A stretch of DNA of 64,000 bases from Litsea cubeba. Taxonomy: Eukaryota; Streptophyta; Magnoliopsida; Laurales; Lauraceae. The notes under the pieces are model-generated. The model searched no databases and was not told the origin of the DNA. It saw only the letters and a program-made list of their open reading frames with translations. The DNA lies in assembly GCA_012931725.1 (NCBI GenBank), contig CM022948.1:74643552-74707551 (forward strand), read 5' to 3'. Within the stretch, counting starts at the first letter, position 1. Each line of letters starts with the position of its first letter. Below, one piece after another: positions 43,101 to 53,749 of the stretch. Position numbers and translations under genes: made by a program.

Positions 43101-45736
43101 CTTTTTTTTCTCAGGATGCTGCTGATGGTGCTGATTTGATTTTGAGGAATGCAGAAGAATTTTCTTCTAAAGGGATGGAAGAATGGTTGTCATCAACCGA
43201 AGCCCTAGAGATTAAAAAGATGGAATTAGATATTGAATCACATTTAATAAATGAAGCACGTTCAGGATTGAAAGATTCCATTGAGATATTGATTGAGGAT
43301 GACCGGAAAGAAAAAGAACTTTTGATTGAAAAACGAGATGCATTGACCGATGAATTGGATAAGCTTCTTGTTTTAGTGAGATTGAAGGAAGCGGAGATTG
43401 CTGAGAACAACTACAAGATTGAAGAAGTTGAGAAGAAGATTGCAAATGTCATGTCTGAATTTCAAACTGCTCAGTCAAGTATTGATTTGAAGTATGATGG
43501 CTTGCAGAGAGTCTGTTCCCAGATAGAATTTGAGAGCGAAGCTTTATCCCTGAAAAAGAAGGAAGTGGATGACTTTACATCAGAGATGGAAAGCAAGAGA
43601 TCAAAACTCAGGGAACTTGCCAGTGTGTGTGCAAATGAAGCAAAAGCATGCCAGGAACTCGCCAGCTTAAGAAAGTGTATGGCTTCTTCTGTTTTGAGAT
43701 CTATGCAGGACAAGGCGAATCTCGCCAAGACTGAAGAGAGAATTTTGGAGGATGTTAAAATGCTCAGACAACTCGTTTCTGCTTCAAGAGCTTCTCTGCA
43801 GGTTTGTTTCATTTAGGACTCTTTGTCATAGTTTTGATTCTGGAATCTGGATCTGAATGAATGATGGCTGTGGCCTGGAAAAACAGCTGTAAGGCTTTTG
43901 AATGCGCTGGTAATTGGGAAAGGACCCTAAGGCCCTGTTTCTTTAGCATAATTCCTTACAAGAATTTGTGATGCTGGGGATTTCTGGACAATGGCGTGAT
44001 GGCTGTTCCCTTGGCATTTCCAAATTCCATGTTTCTTTGCTAGAATTCTTTATTCCAACCTCCTGAAAACAATCACTTTATCCTTTGGAATTCCCAAATT
44101 CCAATCCCCTTGAGCATTTTTGGATGCTCCCGCCAAGAGGAGGATTCAGGAATTCCAACCCCTGGGACAGCTTTTGAAGAATTACAAATTCTCCGAACAC
44201 GAATTCTTTGAATTATAGTAAAAGAACAGGCCTGATTCGCAGCAACTTGGCTTCTTGTAATTAAGCTTGCGGTCCTAGTACTGTTATCCTAAAAAGTTAG
44301 AAGGATGCCATCATAGAAAACTAGCGCATGAGAAGGTTTCAGCTGATTTTTCTTCTAAACTAACTGTACAAGACGCCCTAACCTTATTCTAGAATGAAAT
44401 TTGTGGAAAGCAAGTACTTTTTTACCATCTAAGAATTTAACCTCATTAAATGCCAGCACATAGGTAATAAAATAATTTCCATAAGTATCTACTCTATCTG
44501 TTATACTTGAAAAGGTGAAACAAAAGTATATCCTTTTGTTACCTGTACTAAAAAAATTCCCTAAGGCAAGAAACTGTAAACTTAACGGGAATTTTCTACA
44601 ACCCCCATTCCCTCCCGCCCGCCCGCCCGTCCACCCACCCACCCACAAAAAGGACATTAGTTGTAGAATAATTTTATAACCTTTAGATCATTCTAAAACA
44701 AGGCCCTTAACTGGGAATACATTTCTTTATTCTTCTGACCCATACAAATTTTTTTTTTTTACACGGATTTAGATTCTTCATATATTTAGATCCAAGTTTT
44801 TTCAAATCTTGAGAAATCTCGCATATCCGAAGAAACCCTAACCTTGTTTGGTTAATGTAAAGAAAGCCCAAATTTGATCTTATTTTCTACATTATTAGAT
44901 TCAAATCAATGATGAATCTGGGAATGTGGTATTTTATATTTACTAAGAACTGACTCATTAGTTTCCATCATTTTTAGCATCAGCACAGATGAAATTTTCT
45001 TCATGGTTGCGTTTAGTGCATCATGGTCATGATTGCACTTCCAACCATAAGTTACCCCTAAGTTAAGGATCTCTACTTGGCTTGATGCTCCATCTTTTGT
45101 CATGTCAGTCCAAGGTGTAGTTTTCTGATATTTTCTTTTGTTTCATGAAAGGAACTATCTTCAACCAGGGCAAGAATCCAGCAAGAAGTTGCTTCTTTTA
45201 AGCAGAGGGTAGGTTTCATAGACAAAAGAGGTCCAGAGCTAGAGGCTGAAAAGAAAGTTGCTGCAGCTGCTCGGAATTTCAAGGAAGCAGGGAGAATAGC
45301 AGCTGAGGCAAAGGCACTTGGCACAGAAAAGGAAGAGTTGCGGGATAAAATGGGGTTGGCCTTTTTTGAGTTGGATAAGGTAGAGACAGAGATCAAAGAT
45401 ACTGTCAACAAATTGCAGGAAAGCGAGAGGCTGATTTCATCCAAGGAAAAGGAGGCCGCAATTGCAGGGTGTGAGAGGCTGCAATTAGTTGCTACTGCTG
45501 CCATGGCTGAGAGAACAGCAGCTCTTGAAATGGGTGATCTTGAAGAAGCTGACATCTTACTTGCCGAGGCTGAAGCTGCCAACTTAGAAGCAACAAAGCT
45601 TCAACAGGCCTTTGAATTTGAAATGGAAGAGATAGGAAGGAAAGCTAATAACTTTATTTCGATGGCACTCATAGCTAATCTTGCAGGGAAAGAGTTGGCT
45701 GAAATGGCTGCTTCCATAAGGGCAGATGCAGTATGA
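40194..45736 (+). CDS. Acidic coiled-coil protein with UVR-like motifs
   Basis: Three exons (40194-41414, 43115-43801, 45152-45736), all phase 0, GT-AG, encode 830 residues. The ATG at 40194 is the first in frame. Residues 1-280 are low-complexity and acidic, rich in Q, S, T and P, with a basic patch SSRKKRRGGFRIGY near 140. From about 280 to 790 the chain is almost all heptad coiled coil. A UVR-like helical hairpin (KELEEACEAEDFERAERLSE) lies near residue 330, with two weaker look-alikes in exon 3 (AARNFKEAGRIAAEA; ALEMGDLEEADILLAEAEAA). UVR motifs mediate pairing of helices in UvrB/UvrC and in several plant proteins. No membrane span is seen. I do not know a named gene for it; a scaffold or tether role is only inference. 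The frame is intact. Confidence 0.88.
41694..42090 (-). mobile_element. LINE remnant (RNase H-like end) in intron 1
   Basis: The minus-strand frame at 41786-42088 ends with LEATFNHILRGANAVEDSLARIG, the style of the RNase H-like tail of plant LINE polyproteins. The T run at 41697-41706 would be the poly-A tail of a minus-strand insertion. The 5' end and target duplication were not found. Confidence 0.55.
42091..43114 (+). other. Rest of intron 1 of the coiled-coil gene
   Basis: No gene is seen. The tttttttctcag acceptor is strong. Confidence 0.7.
43931..44232. mobile_element. Tourist-like (PIF/Harbinger) MITE in intron 2
   Basis: The left end ggccctgtttctttagcataattcc pairs with the reverse complement of the right end (ggcctgttcttttactataattc). 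The flanking trinucleotides taa (43928-43930) and tga (44233-44235) differ by one base from the TWA duplication expected. 302 bp, non-coding. Confidence 0.7.
44580..44648. repeat. C-rich simple repeat
   Basis: It runs cctcccgcccgcccgcccgtccacccacccacccac inside intron 2. Confidence 0.8.
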
Positions 45737-46324
45737 GGGGCACTGACTGTTTCCGATATAGAAGTGGGAGTGACAAACAGAATTGTGATGCCCAAGTGCC
45801 TTCCACGCTTAGCCAGAGCACCTGGAGCAGTTCTAGGATGCAATATGTGGTCGGGAAACAGGAGAGGGGATGGGGACAGCCAGAATATTGAAGTAGAGCT
45901 GTATCATGATTTAAAGCTCCTAGGGATCATGAGATTTTGAATTGGTGAGCTGCTTCTTGGTTTGAATACTGCAAGTTTTTTGCAAAGGTCAACAACTCTT
46001 ATCGAGATATATGCAACCATGAATAGAGAAATATCAACTAGTGTAGTAATTTTTCCGTTCTTACAAGTTTCATCCCTTGAGCATCACTCTCTTTTCCCCT
46101 TTTGTTGGTGAACAGTGTGAAGCGGCATGGCATTTTATAGCAGGAAATTTTATGCAATTTGTGCACAGGCCTTTTTTGGTTTTGTTGAGTTCTGTGACCT
46201 GTGGATATTCTTCCACCCACAGTTGAGTTATTTATTTCATATTTTGTTATCTGGTTCTAAAAGTTAATTAATGTTGCCTACAAAATCCAGAAATTGGTAA
46301 TAAAAGTGTGTTTGTTTGTCATGG
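45737..46324 (+). other. 3' UTR/downstream of the coiled-coil gene
   Basis: A canonical AATAAA lies at 46299-46304 in a T-rich context and is a candidate poly-A signal. No further coding is seen. Confidence 0.5.
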
Positions 46325-46884
46325 ATAATACTGTACAAGTCCAAAGTTTTATCTTGTGCCTTGCTTGGAGTTATGTTAATGTACTTTGCTTATGGACTAA
46401 GACAATAAAGTTCAGTTCAGTTGGTGCATCTCATGGGGATTTATGCATTGATTGCCCCTTTTGGTCCAGGTAATGCATTACTGTCCGACCAGACTTTAAA
46501 CTGTTTTTTTTTTTTTAAATTAATTTACCAGTTCATGCATCTTTCAAGTCATTTGGTTTGAATTGCTGATATAATTTCTCCTTGTTAAACTGAATTTGGA
46601 ACATTGCCATAAGCAAAGTACATTAACATAACTCCAAGCAAGGCACAAGATAAAACTTTGGACTAGTACAGTATTATGGACTAGGACAATAAAGTTCAGT
46701 TCAGTTGGTGCATCTCATGGGGATTTATGCATTGATTGCCCCTTTTGGTCCAGGTATTGCATTACTGTCCGACCAGACTTTAAACTGCTTTTTTTTTTAA
46801 TTAATTTACCAGTTCATGCATCTTTCAAGTCATTTGGTTTGAATTGCTGATATGAACTCTCCTTGTTAAACTGAATTTGGAACT
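46325..46884. repeat. Direct repeat B-B with an inverted copy of the flank A between
   Basis: Block A (46325-46395) recurs inverted at 46608-46677 with one or two changes. Block B (46393-46605) recurs directly at 46677-46883 with few changes. The order is A, B, A-inverted, B. Arms and repeats are about 97 percent identical by eye, so the event is young. Non-coding. Confidence 0.9.
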
Positions 46885-47232
46885 TTGTTGGCAATTGGAG
46901 GGACATTGCTATGATGTATTTCAGATCTCATTTCTTGCCCCAAAACTGCTGTTATATGGAAGTGAAACATTCAACATAGGAGTTGATACAATGCTTCTGT
47001 GATTAGCCAAACAATGAGGAATCCAAAGGAGTGACTCATGGCAGGATTATCAGCACCCGATTGCAAACCACCTCCGGCATGCTCTGTTGTTATCAGTCCG
47101 CTTTTCATTTCTGCACTTGTTGTGTCGTGCAACAGAAGAACTTTCTTTTAATTCCTTATCCTGAAGAAGAAGAATATAAAAAAGAGAAAAGGGACGTGAG
47201 GAAATGCAGAAGATGATGTATCATCTGAAACT
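46885..47232. other. Spacer
   Basis: No gene was recognised. It includes a likely 3' UTR of the minus-strand gene that ends at 47233. Confidence 0.4.
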
Positions 47233-48814
47233 TCATCCGGTTGGTGGCAGCTTCACCTTTAAACTGGGACTCTGGCCTTGCAGTGGAAGAAAGCTTTTGT
47301 GGACCTTGTCACTCGAGCTGTCAGGTCTTCTGTTGAACCCACAGGAAGAAAACATATGGCGCTTCCTTTCATGTGCATGTTGAAGCAGGCCGTTCTCATC
47401 TGGTGCTTTGATTGAGGAGCTTTCTGCATTGCCCTTATCCAATTCATAGCTTATCTGTGTGATATACAACAAAGACGGGCCCATGAAGAATGAATTACAA
47501 GTGTCAGTCTGGCCAGAGGCGGACCCAGGCACAAGGACGTGGGTGCTGTCGCACGAACCCAGGCACAAGCACATTAGTGCTGTCGCACCCGTTAAACTGC
47601 GGTGTGCTTAAAAAAATCCAATAAAAATTGTGGTCCGCCATCAAAATCCACATGAAAATCCTCGATTTGCTTCCAAAATCAAACTACTTATTAATGTCCA
47701 CACTCCTCAAACAAAGATTCTAGATTCTGCCACTGTATCTATAGTGTATATATATTTTGTCATTTTGATTTCATTTCTGCTGAAAGACTGGCTTCCATTC
47801 AGAAGGGTGATAATATGGTGTTGTCGGACCCAGATCCCTCCTGTTACAGCGCCTCAAGTCTGGGCTTTCATATATATTCTCAAGAAGGAACAACACTCTT
47901 GGATTGCACGTTGAGCTTACCTGTAAGATCCGAGTCTCGATCAGACGCAGGCGGTCCATGAGGGTGCCCTTGAAATGAACTTCTTGAAGGGCTGATGTCA
48001 ATGGCCTGCATTGGTGACCGGTTTCTGGGTGATTCAAGTCTCTGGAAAAATAGCTTTCCGGGACCAACTGGAGTCTCTGTTTTTCCTCCAGCTGCTTCAG
48101 CTGCATTCTTATACCCCCACTCTTGTCAGTTACTAAAATAATAATAATAATAATAATTGATGACAATACAGATATAAGTAGAGTAGAGGATTGGAAGGTT
48201 ATAAAGCAATTTGCATGTTTGGTGTGATTTGTAATAATAATACACAAATATACGAGTTAATAATGATGACGAAAATGGTGCAGGGGCGGATCCAGGACTT
48301 CTAATCTGGGGGCTGCACTTAAGTTACACTAAAAAAATAACAACAATGTCTCACCAAAAACTATAAAAAATAGTAATAATGTCCCACAAAAAACTATCTA
48401 TGTACTATCTTCATAATTCATTTTCTACAAGCATCATACCAAAAGTATGATCATTTTTATTATACTACTTAAAATCAACAAAAAAATGTCTTCATAATAG
48501 ATCTTGACAAGTATGACAAAAGATAAACAATAGCTTTTAAATAATTTTTTTTTCTTCCTTGGCTAAGTTGGCTGGGCACTTGGAAACTGGTTTTTTTTTT
48601 TTTTTTTCTGAAATGCAGCCCACCCCGCCCCCCTTCATCCGCCCCTGAAATGGTGAGATGATACTTTAGTTTGGTACTTTGGTGGGGTTGGAAAATAAAA
48701 ACAGAAGAGGAGAGAGAAAGCCCGCCCGCCCACCCTGGTATCGAGCATGTCCAATCTGTGAAGAATGTAGTCCGGTGTGGCAGTGTTGGAGACGTCCTCC
48801 ATTCTTCTCATCAT
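47233..48814 (-). CDS. Small plant protein of unknown function
   Basis: Predicted exons on the minus strand: 48814-48734, 48121-47921 and 47454-47233, all phase 0 with GT-AG borders, 167 residues. The first exon encodes MMRRMEDVSNTATPDYILHR, the second SGGIRMQLKQLEEKQ ... HQCRPLTSALQEVHFKGTLM, and the third an acidic then basic, serine-rich tail ending KVKLPPTG. The central stretch has the look of a conserved plant block with a coiled-coil helix. I cannot name the family. The clean splice at 47921 (cag|gtaagc to cacag|ata) is the best support; the 48734-48121 junction is less sure and may hide another exon. Both introns contain hAT-like sequence. It could instead be a lncRNA or a decayed gene. 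Confidence 0.5.
47514..47743. mobile_element. Possible hAT-like remnant in intron 2
   Basis: The left end cagaggcggacccagg and the reverse complement of the right end cagtggcagaatctag look like hAT termini. The 8 bp flanks do not match, so it is either old or not one element. Inside is a short direct repeat (cccaggcacaagcac / gtgctgtcgcac). Confidence 0.35.
48281..48647. mobile_element. hAT MITE with perfect 8 bp target duplication
   Basis: The ends caggggcggatccagg and the reverse complement of ccttcatccgcccctg share the 10-11 bp hAT terminus CAGGGGCGGAT. Flanks are aaatggtg on both sides (48273-48280 and 48648-48655). 367 bp, AT-rich interior, non-coding. It lies in intron 1 of the small gene. 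Confidence 0.92.
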
Positions 48815-49425
48815 CAATGAATTGAAGAGCAATCAGTCGTCTTGCAGGTGCAAGCCAATTGGGGTTGTGGAGGGAGGGAGGTGCTCTTCTCTCTCTCTCT
48901 CTCTCGCTCGCTCGCTCCTCTTCTGTAGGCTGACGACTTGGCCAAACTGAGTGAGGTGGCATTTTAAGAGTCCGGGTCTGCCGGCCAGCAAGAGGCTGCC
49001 TGCTTTCCATCAAAACAGCAGCACATCTATATTCTTCGCAAGCATATGTACGTTACCTGGGTTAGCTCTTTTACGGCCCCTTCTGTTTCCACTTGAATAT
49101 GGGCTTCCTAGTTCCTACTCCTTGGTTTTTGCCTGCTTGGCTTGCTTTATTAACTTCTTACTTTTGACTATATATCGTCGGATGGACACCGATCGACACC
49201 ATGTTCATCAATATCAAAAGCCAATCTCTAATTCTTTTTTGGGGCGGGCTCCGCTACAGACGCTGCAGCTTAATATAGTGCAGCGTCCGGATTATCTTAT
49301 CAAGTTATGCCACATCACACTTGCAATACCTGAAATTCAAAGCAGTGTTAATTTGCCTTTTAAGGCTTGTTTTAACAAAATTCATGCTTTCAAAATTATC
49401 CCTTGCAATATTATAATTTGCCCAT
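48815..49425 (-). promoter_or_regulatory. Upstream region of the small gene
   Basis: It holds a (CT)n-(CGCT)n run at 48888-48916 in the likely 5' UTR. An inverted repeat gacgctgca...tgcagcgtc (49258-49287) forms a 9 bp stem. No gene is seen. Confidence 0.4.
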
Positions 49426-49537
49426 ACTAGGAGAGTTCAATTGACATGAGCATAAGAAGATGCATGCATACTCTAGTGGTGGGACTCAATCTGAGCATGC
49501 ATCCTCTTATGCAAATATGATATTGAACTATCCTTGT
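49426..49537. mobile_element. Small fold-back MITE
   Basis: The left arm (aggagagttcaattgacatgagcataagaagatgcatgc) pairs with the right arm (gcatgcatcctcttatgcaaatatgatattgaactatcct) with a few mismatches over about 40 bp, around a 27 bp centre. Confidence 0.75.
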
Positions 49538-50095
49538 GTGGAGCTGTGGGGGCATGTTAAAAGAAAATGCAAGGGCAATCTTGGAAACATTCTTTCTTGA
49601 AGAAGCCTTTAAAGACGCTGAATTTCAAAGATTGAAGGAGCTATGTGGCATATTCTGATAAGGGTAGTTCGTGGTAGTGGATACCTGCACGGGAGTTCAT
49701 CCCTAATAAGGGATGTGGATAGCTTTTGCTTCTTTCCTTCTTTTTTTTTTAATTTCAAAACGCGGCAGGAGGTAGCTGCTGAGTGCTGACAACATACTAC
49801 ATGCCTTGGTTGCCAGGAACCCCACTTGCAACACGAAAAAAAAAAAGGAAAGAGGAAGACAGAAGAAGAAAGAGGAAGGGAGGAAGCTTACCTGGATTTA
49901 CCTTGAGTCACGGTGAGGTAGCCAATGGTTGCCGAAGGTTGAGAGGTGGTGTGATGATTGGGAGAGAAGACCGAATGAAAGAGGGTTTTGGCTTAAGCCC
50001 AATCATGAAAATTATTTATTTATTTTTTTCGTTATTATTTGAAAAGTGGAAAAACTTGAGTCTGTTTTAAAATCGTTATTTTAAAATAGGGAGAT
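49538..50095. other. Spacer
   Basis: No convincing gene. A-rich and purine-rich tracts lie at 49837-49885. Confidence 0.4.
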
Positions 50096-50408
50096 TTTCA
50101 AATAAAGCCTTAAAGTTTTTATCTTATTTTAAAAAAAGATGCAAGTTTCAAAAATCTTCAAATAAGGGCATAAGTTTCTCAAATTCCTCTCATCACATTC
50201 CTTTATTTTATAAGACCAATATACATATGTGAAATTTCCAAAAAGGATATAATTTATAGTTTCATACCTTTTTCAATTTCTCTCTACGCTCACCCACCAC
50301 ATCCAACCCAACCCAACCCCGGCCACCACCGCCCCTCCGGTAGCACCGTCGGAGGGGGAAAGGGAGGATAGTGAGGGAGAGAGAGGTTGGGACAGTGAGG
50401 GAGGGAGG

Positions 50409-50445
<37 letters not shown>

Positions 50446-51090
50446 GAAGAGTGGGCAGCGGTAGGCGGGGAGAGGGAGACAAAGGGATATGGAGAGCTAT
50501 AGAGAGGGTGGCGGAGGGTAGAGGCGAGCAAAGATAGGGCGAGAGGGAGGGAGAAAGAGGGAGAGGGAGACCGGGCAGTGGGTCGAGGGAGGGAGAGGGA
50601 GAGCGGGAGAATGAGAGGGATGATGAGAGTGAGTGGGAAGAAGGGGAGTGTAGAGAGAAGGTGATGGTGAGATGATAGGGTAATTTGGAAAAAACAAGGG
50701 TGTGTAGAGAGAAGGGATGTGCCGAGAGAAGTTTGGTATGTGGCATTAGTAGCTCTCTAAAGTTTTGGATGACTTTTTCCCTCTTTTGTTAAAATACCCA
50801 AACTACCCTTATTTAAAGCCATGTTATGTTTTTGGCATGCCAGTATATGCCGTCGATCATTGTAAGAATGTTGGTGAAAGAACGATGGAGAAAACGATAG
50901 AAGTGAATGTGAGTTTTATTTTAATAAAGGGTAATTAATTTGAGTATTTTTAAAATATTGAAAGAAAGGTTGTAGGAAAATAACTTTATTTGCTGGTTGT
51001 CCTTAATTGAAAACAGGCTTTAATATGAAATGTTTTGAAACTCATGTCATTTTTTAAAATAAAGTAAAAACTTAAAACCTTATTTGAAAG
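50096..51090. mobile_element. TIR element 1 (about 1 kb)
   Basis: The left end tttcaaataaagccttaaagtttttatcttatttta pairs with the reverse complement of the right end ending at 51090 (ctttcaaataaggttttaagtttttactttatttta). TIRs of about 55 bp suggest a MULE-type element. The interior holds a long GA/GGGA-rich stretch (50351-50600). No target duplication is clear. Confidence 0.6.
50351..50600 (+). repeat. Purine-rich (GA/GGGA)n tract
   Basis: Nearly unbroken G and A with GAGAGA and GGGAGG motifs. The complementary strand gives Ser/Pro/Leu-rich low-complexity frames that are not genes. Confidence 0.9.
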
Positions 51091-51100
51091 TTTTTTTTTT

Positions 51101-52055
51101 TTAAATAGAAAATTTTACAAGAAAATTTCCGGTATATGGACGTTGCATGAAAGAAATGGTTGAAAAGTCATCCTCTGCAGGCTTCTTTCCCTTGTCTTTT
51201 CTAGGTGTGCTGAAAACCAAAGTGTGTGTGCTGCAGGTTCTGGAGAGATGGAAAGTGTGGTTGGAACCTCTCTTTCCATCAAAACCTTATTGATATTGAC
51301 GCATATCAGTTGGAAGCTCTGTTAAATATGTCCAGCCAATCTGCATCCCAAATGTGGGCTTCACTTCATCCGCCAATGTTTTTGAATTTTTTTGGTGAAA
51401 CGTTGTATAAATGGGTTTGGCATAACCCTGATCAAGTAAAGATATTCCAAACATTTGCCACAGTAGAAAATTTTAGGCTTTCAGTTATTGCCCATTTCTA
51501 ATCGCATTAGGTATTGGATACCTCTCAAATTAGGAGCCCTAATCGTCATCCTTGGGTCCCATGGTTCAAGAATCAACGAACCATGACTCTCCTAGTCACA
51601 CACCAGCTTTCTATTCCCCGAGGCCCCCTTTGACGTTCTTGATGACTGAGACCCACCCATTAGGGTTACCCTCCTTCCTTAGTAAGGGATATTCTTCCAA
51701 TTTACCCAGACTCATCAAGGAGAAGACACAGAATCCAAATGGCTGCTTCATTTTTCGCTGTGCAACAGAGGATCTATGACTTGCAGACGGCCATCAACCA
51801 TTAGTGTAACTACTCGAATCATTTTGTAAAGCTCATGCATGTGCCATGGCAGACTGGCGGCTTGTAGAAAATGTCGTGATGTGTGACGCTAGTATCGCCC
51901 CGTCAGAGACTAGCAACGCTAGCGTCTCTCCTCTTAAGATTCTAAAAAAAAATGAAAAATGGGCTAACGGAACCCGTTTGTGCAGCCGAAATTAGGGGGC
52001 ACCTTTTCGTGTAACGTCCATATACGGGAAATTTTTTCGTAAAATCCTCTTTAAA
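51101..52055. mobile_element. TIR element 2 (about 0.95 kb)
   Basis: The left end (51101-51148, with aaaatttccggtatatggacgttgcatg) pairs with the reverse complement of the right end (52009-52055, aaaatttcccgtatatggacgttacacg). It starts directly at the edge of TIR element 1. A 91-codon frame inside (51226-51501) was not recognised; it starts after an acceptor-like ctgcag and may be captured sequence. Confidence 0.6.
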
Positions 52056-52459
52056 ATATCATATATTTCGTTGACATTTTCTCCGTGCTTATAGAGAAAA
52101 CCCAAATTCCAAAGAATGAGATTTGTGATGCTGGTGTTAATTAGAAGTTGGGGGAAAGACAAATGAAGGAGTTCATTTAGTGCAGTTTAGTAATTTTGGA
52201 TTGTAAGTGCATTTATTTGGGACATTTACTAAAAAAATTCCCTTAAATAGGGTAATTAAAGTTGAGACCCCCAAATCATTATAATATCAGGAAAGGACCT
52301 CCAGCCCAATTCTTCCTTATTTTTTCCCATTTTACCCTATGTTAGTTGATGCCAACAAAGGGACTCAAACAAAAACACAAAAAAAGAAAAGAAGAAACGG
52401 AAGAAGGAGAAGACTAGACCCTTCCATGTCCGGTTTCCATTTCACCGGTGGCACTCCAC

Positions 52460-52502
<43 letters not shown>

Positions 52503-53749
52503 TCTACATCAAAACTCTCTCTCTCTTCATCGTACTCCTCTCTTCCTCTGCATCAAAACCCAAGCCCTAGGGGAAGTCCTCAGAATCTGAAGACCTAGTT
52601 TTCAAGGTAATAAAATTTCTACAGACTCAACTCTTTCCTTATCTTGTAAAAATAGATAGTCCTTTCTTCTCCAAGCTTCTTCTCCAAGTATCTATATCAT
52701 AGGCATTTCTTCTTACAGTGATTTTTTGTTTTTCTAGTTGGTTGATTGGATTCAGTTTTTGTTTTTTTAGTTGGTTGATTGGATTTTTTAGATAATACAA
52801 TACAACTAATGCCTTACCCTTGCCTATGAGGAGGCTATAAGTTATGAGCAAAGCAGTTCTTTTCTGGAGGGATGAGACCACGGCATGGCCGGTGGCGAAT
52901 CCTATTGTGATTTGTGCTTCTGTATCGGACGCAAGGTTTTCGAGCAATTTTGTTGCAGATCCTTTTCTATTTGTTCAGGTAATCGGGGATCGGAGTGGTT
53001 AGTTTTGAATTGCATGTGTTGGTGTTGTGGTTTGATCTGATTTTTTCCTTATTTCTTGCTTGTGTAGTGGTTTTAAGATCTGGGGGTTGATGTTTGTGTT
53101 ATGAATGAATTGAATCCTTTGAGAAAGTATGCATTTTTTTATGTGTATATTATCTATGAATTATGTTTGAGGAGCTTTTTGATTAGTCAGGGGCTAGTGA
53201 TTGATCGTAGGGCTTGTTTGGATGAGAAGAAAACGAGGAGCAAGTGAAGGTAGAGAAAGAAAAAAAAAATTGGGGCTAGAAAGAAAATTTGCACTGACAG
53301 TTCTTTCCAGTTCAAATCTGTAGTTACAGTTCTCTCACCTGTTTTCTCCGCATCCAAATGGGGTGATCATGTGATTTTATATCATGTTTGCTTGTTTTGT
53401 GATTTTGAATCGGATAACTTGATTTTTTGTTGACGAAAAAAAAAAAAAGAAACAAGAATATTTCTTTTTCTTGTTTCCTCTATTTTTGAGAGATTAAGGG
53501 GAGAGGGGACTCCACAGGAGTATTTTGTTAGTGGTAAGCTAAATTGGATTATGGGCTTGGGTTAGAAACTGTACCTGAAAAACTCTTGGATTGGTTGGAA
53601 ACTAAGTCCTATGAGGATGAGATAAAGGTTTTTGAGCATGGAAAATAAGGGGAGTTGATCTCTAGGGTTGGATGGGTTTGTTTTTCCCTTCTATGAAAGT
53701 TATTGGTAGGGAAGAAGACTAAAGAGAGCCTTCTTAGTTCTTAGTCCAC
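52056..53749. other. Spacer with (TC)n tract
   Basis: It contains a (TC)n run at 52461-52499 and T/A-rich stretches. No gene was recognised; it could be the leader of the Ulp1-like locus to its right. Confidence 0.4.

Noticed and set aside
47506..47751. hAT target duplication around the intron 2 remnant
   Set aside because: Flanks agtctggc and tatctata do not match; kept only as a low-confidence remnant.
50262..50746. Long minus-strand frames rich in Ser, Pro and Leu
   Set aside because: They are translations of the (GA/GGGA)n tract, low-complexity in every frame and without a domain.
51226..51501. A host gene in TIR element 2
   Set aside because: The 91-codon frame has no recognisable domain and starts at an acceptor-like site; reported only as possible captured sequence.
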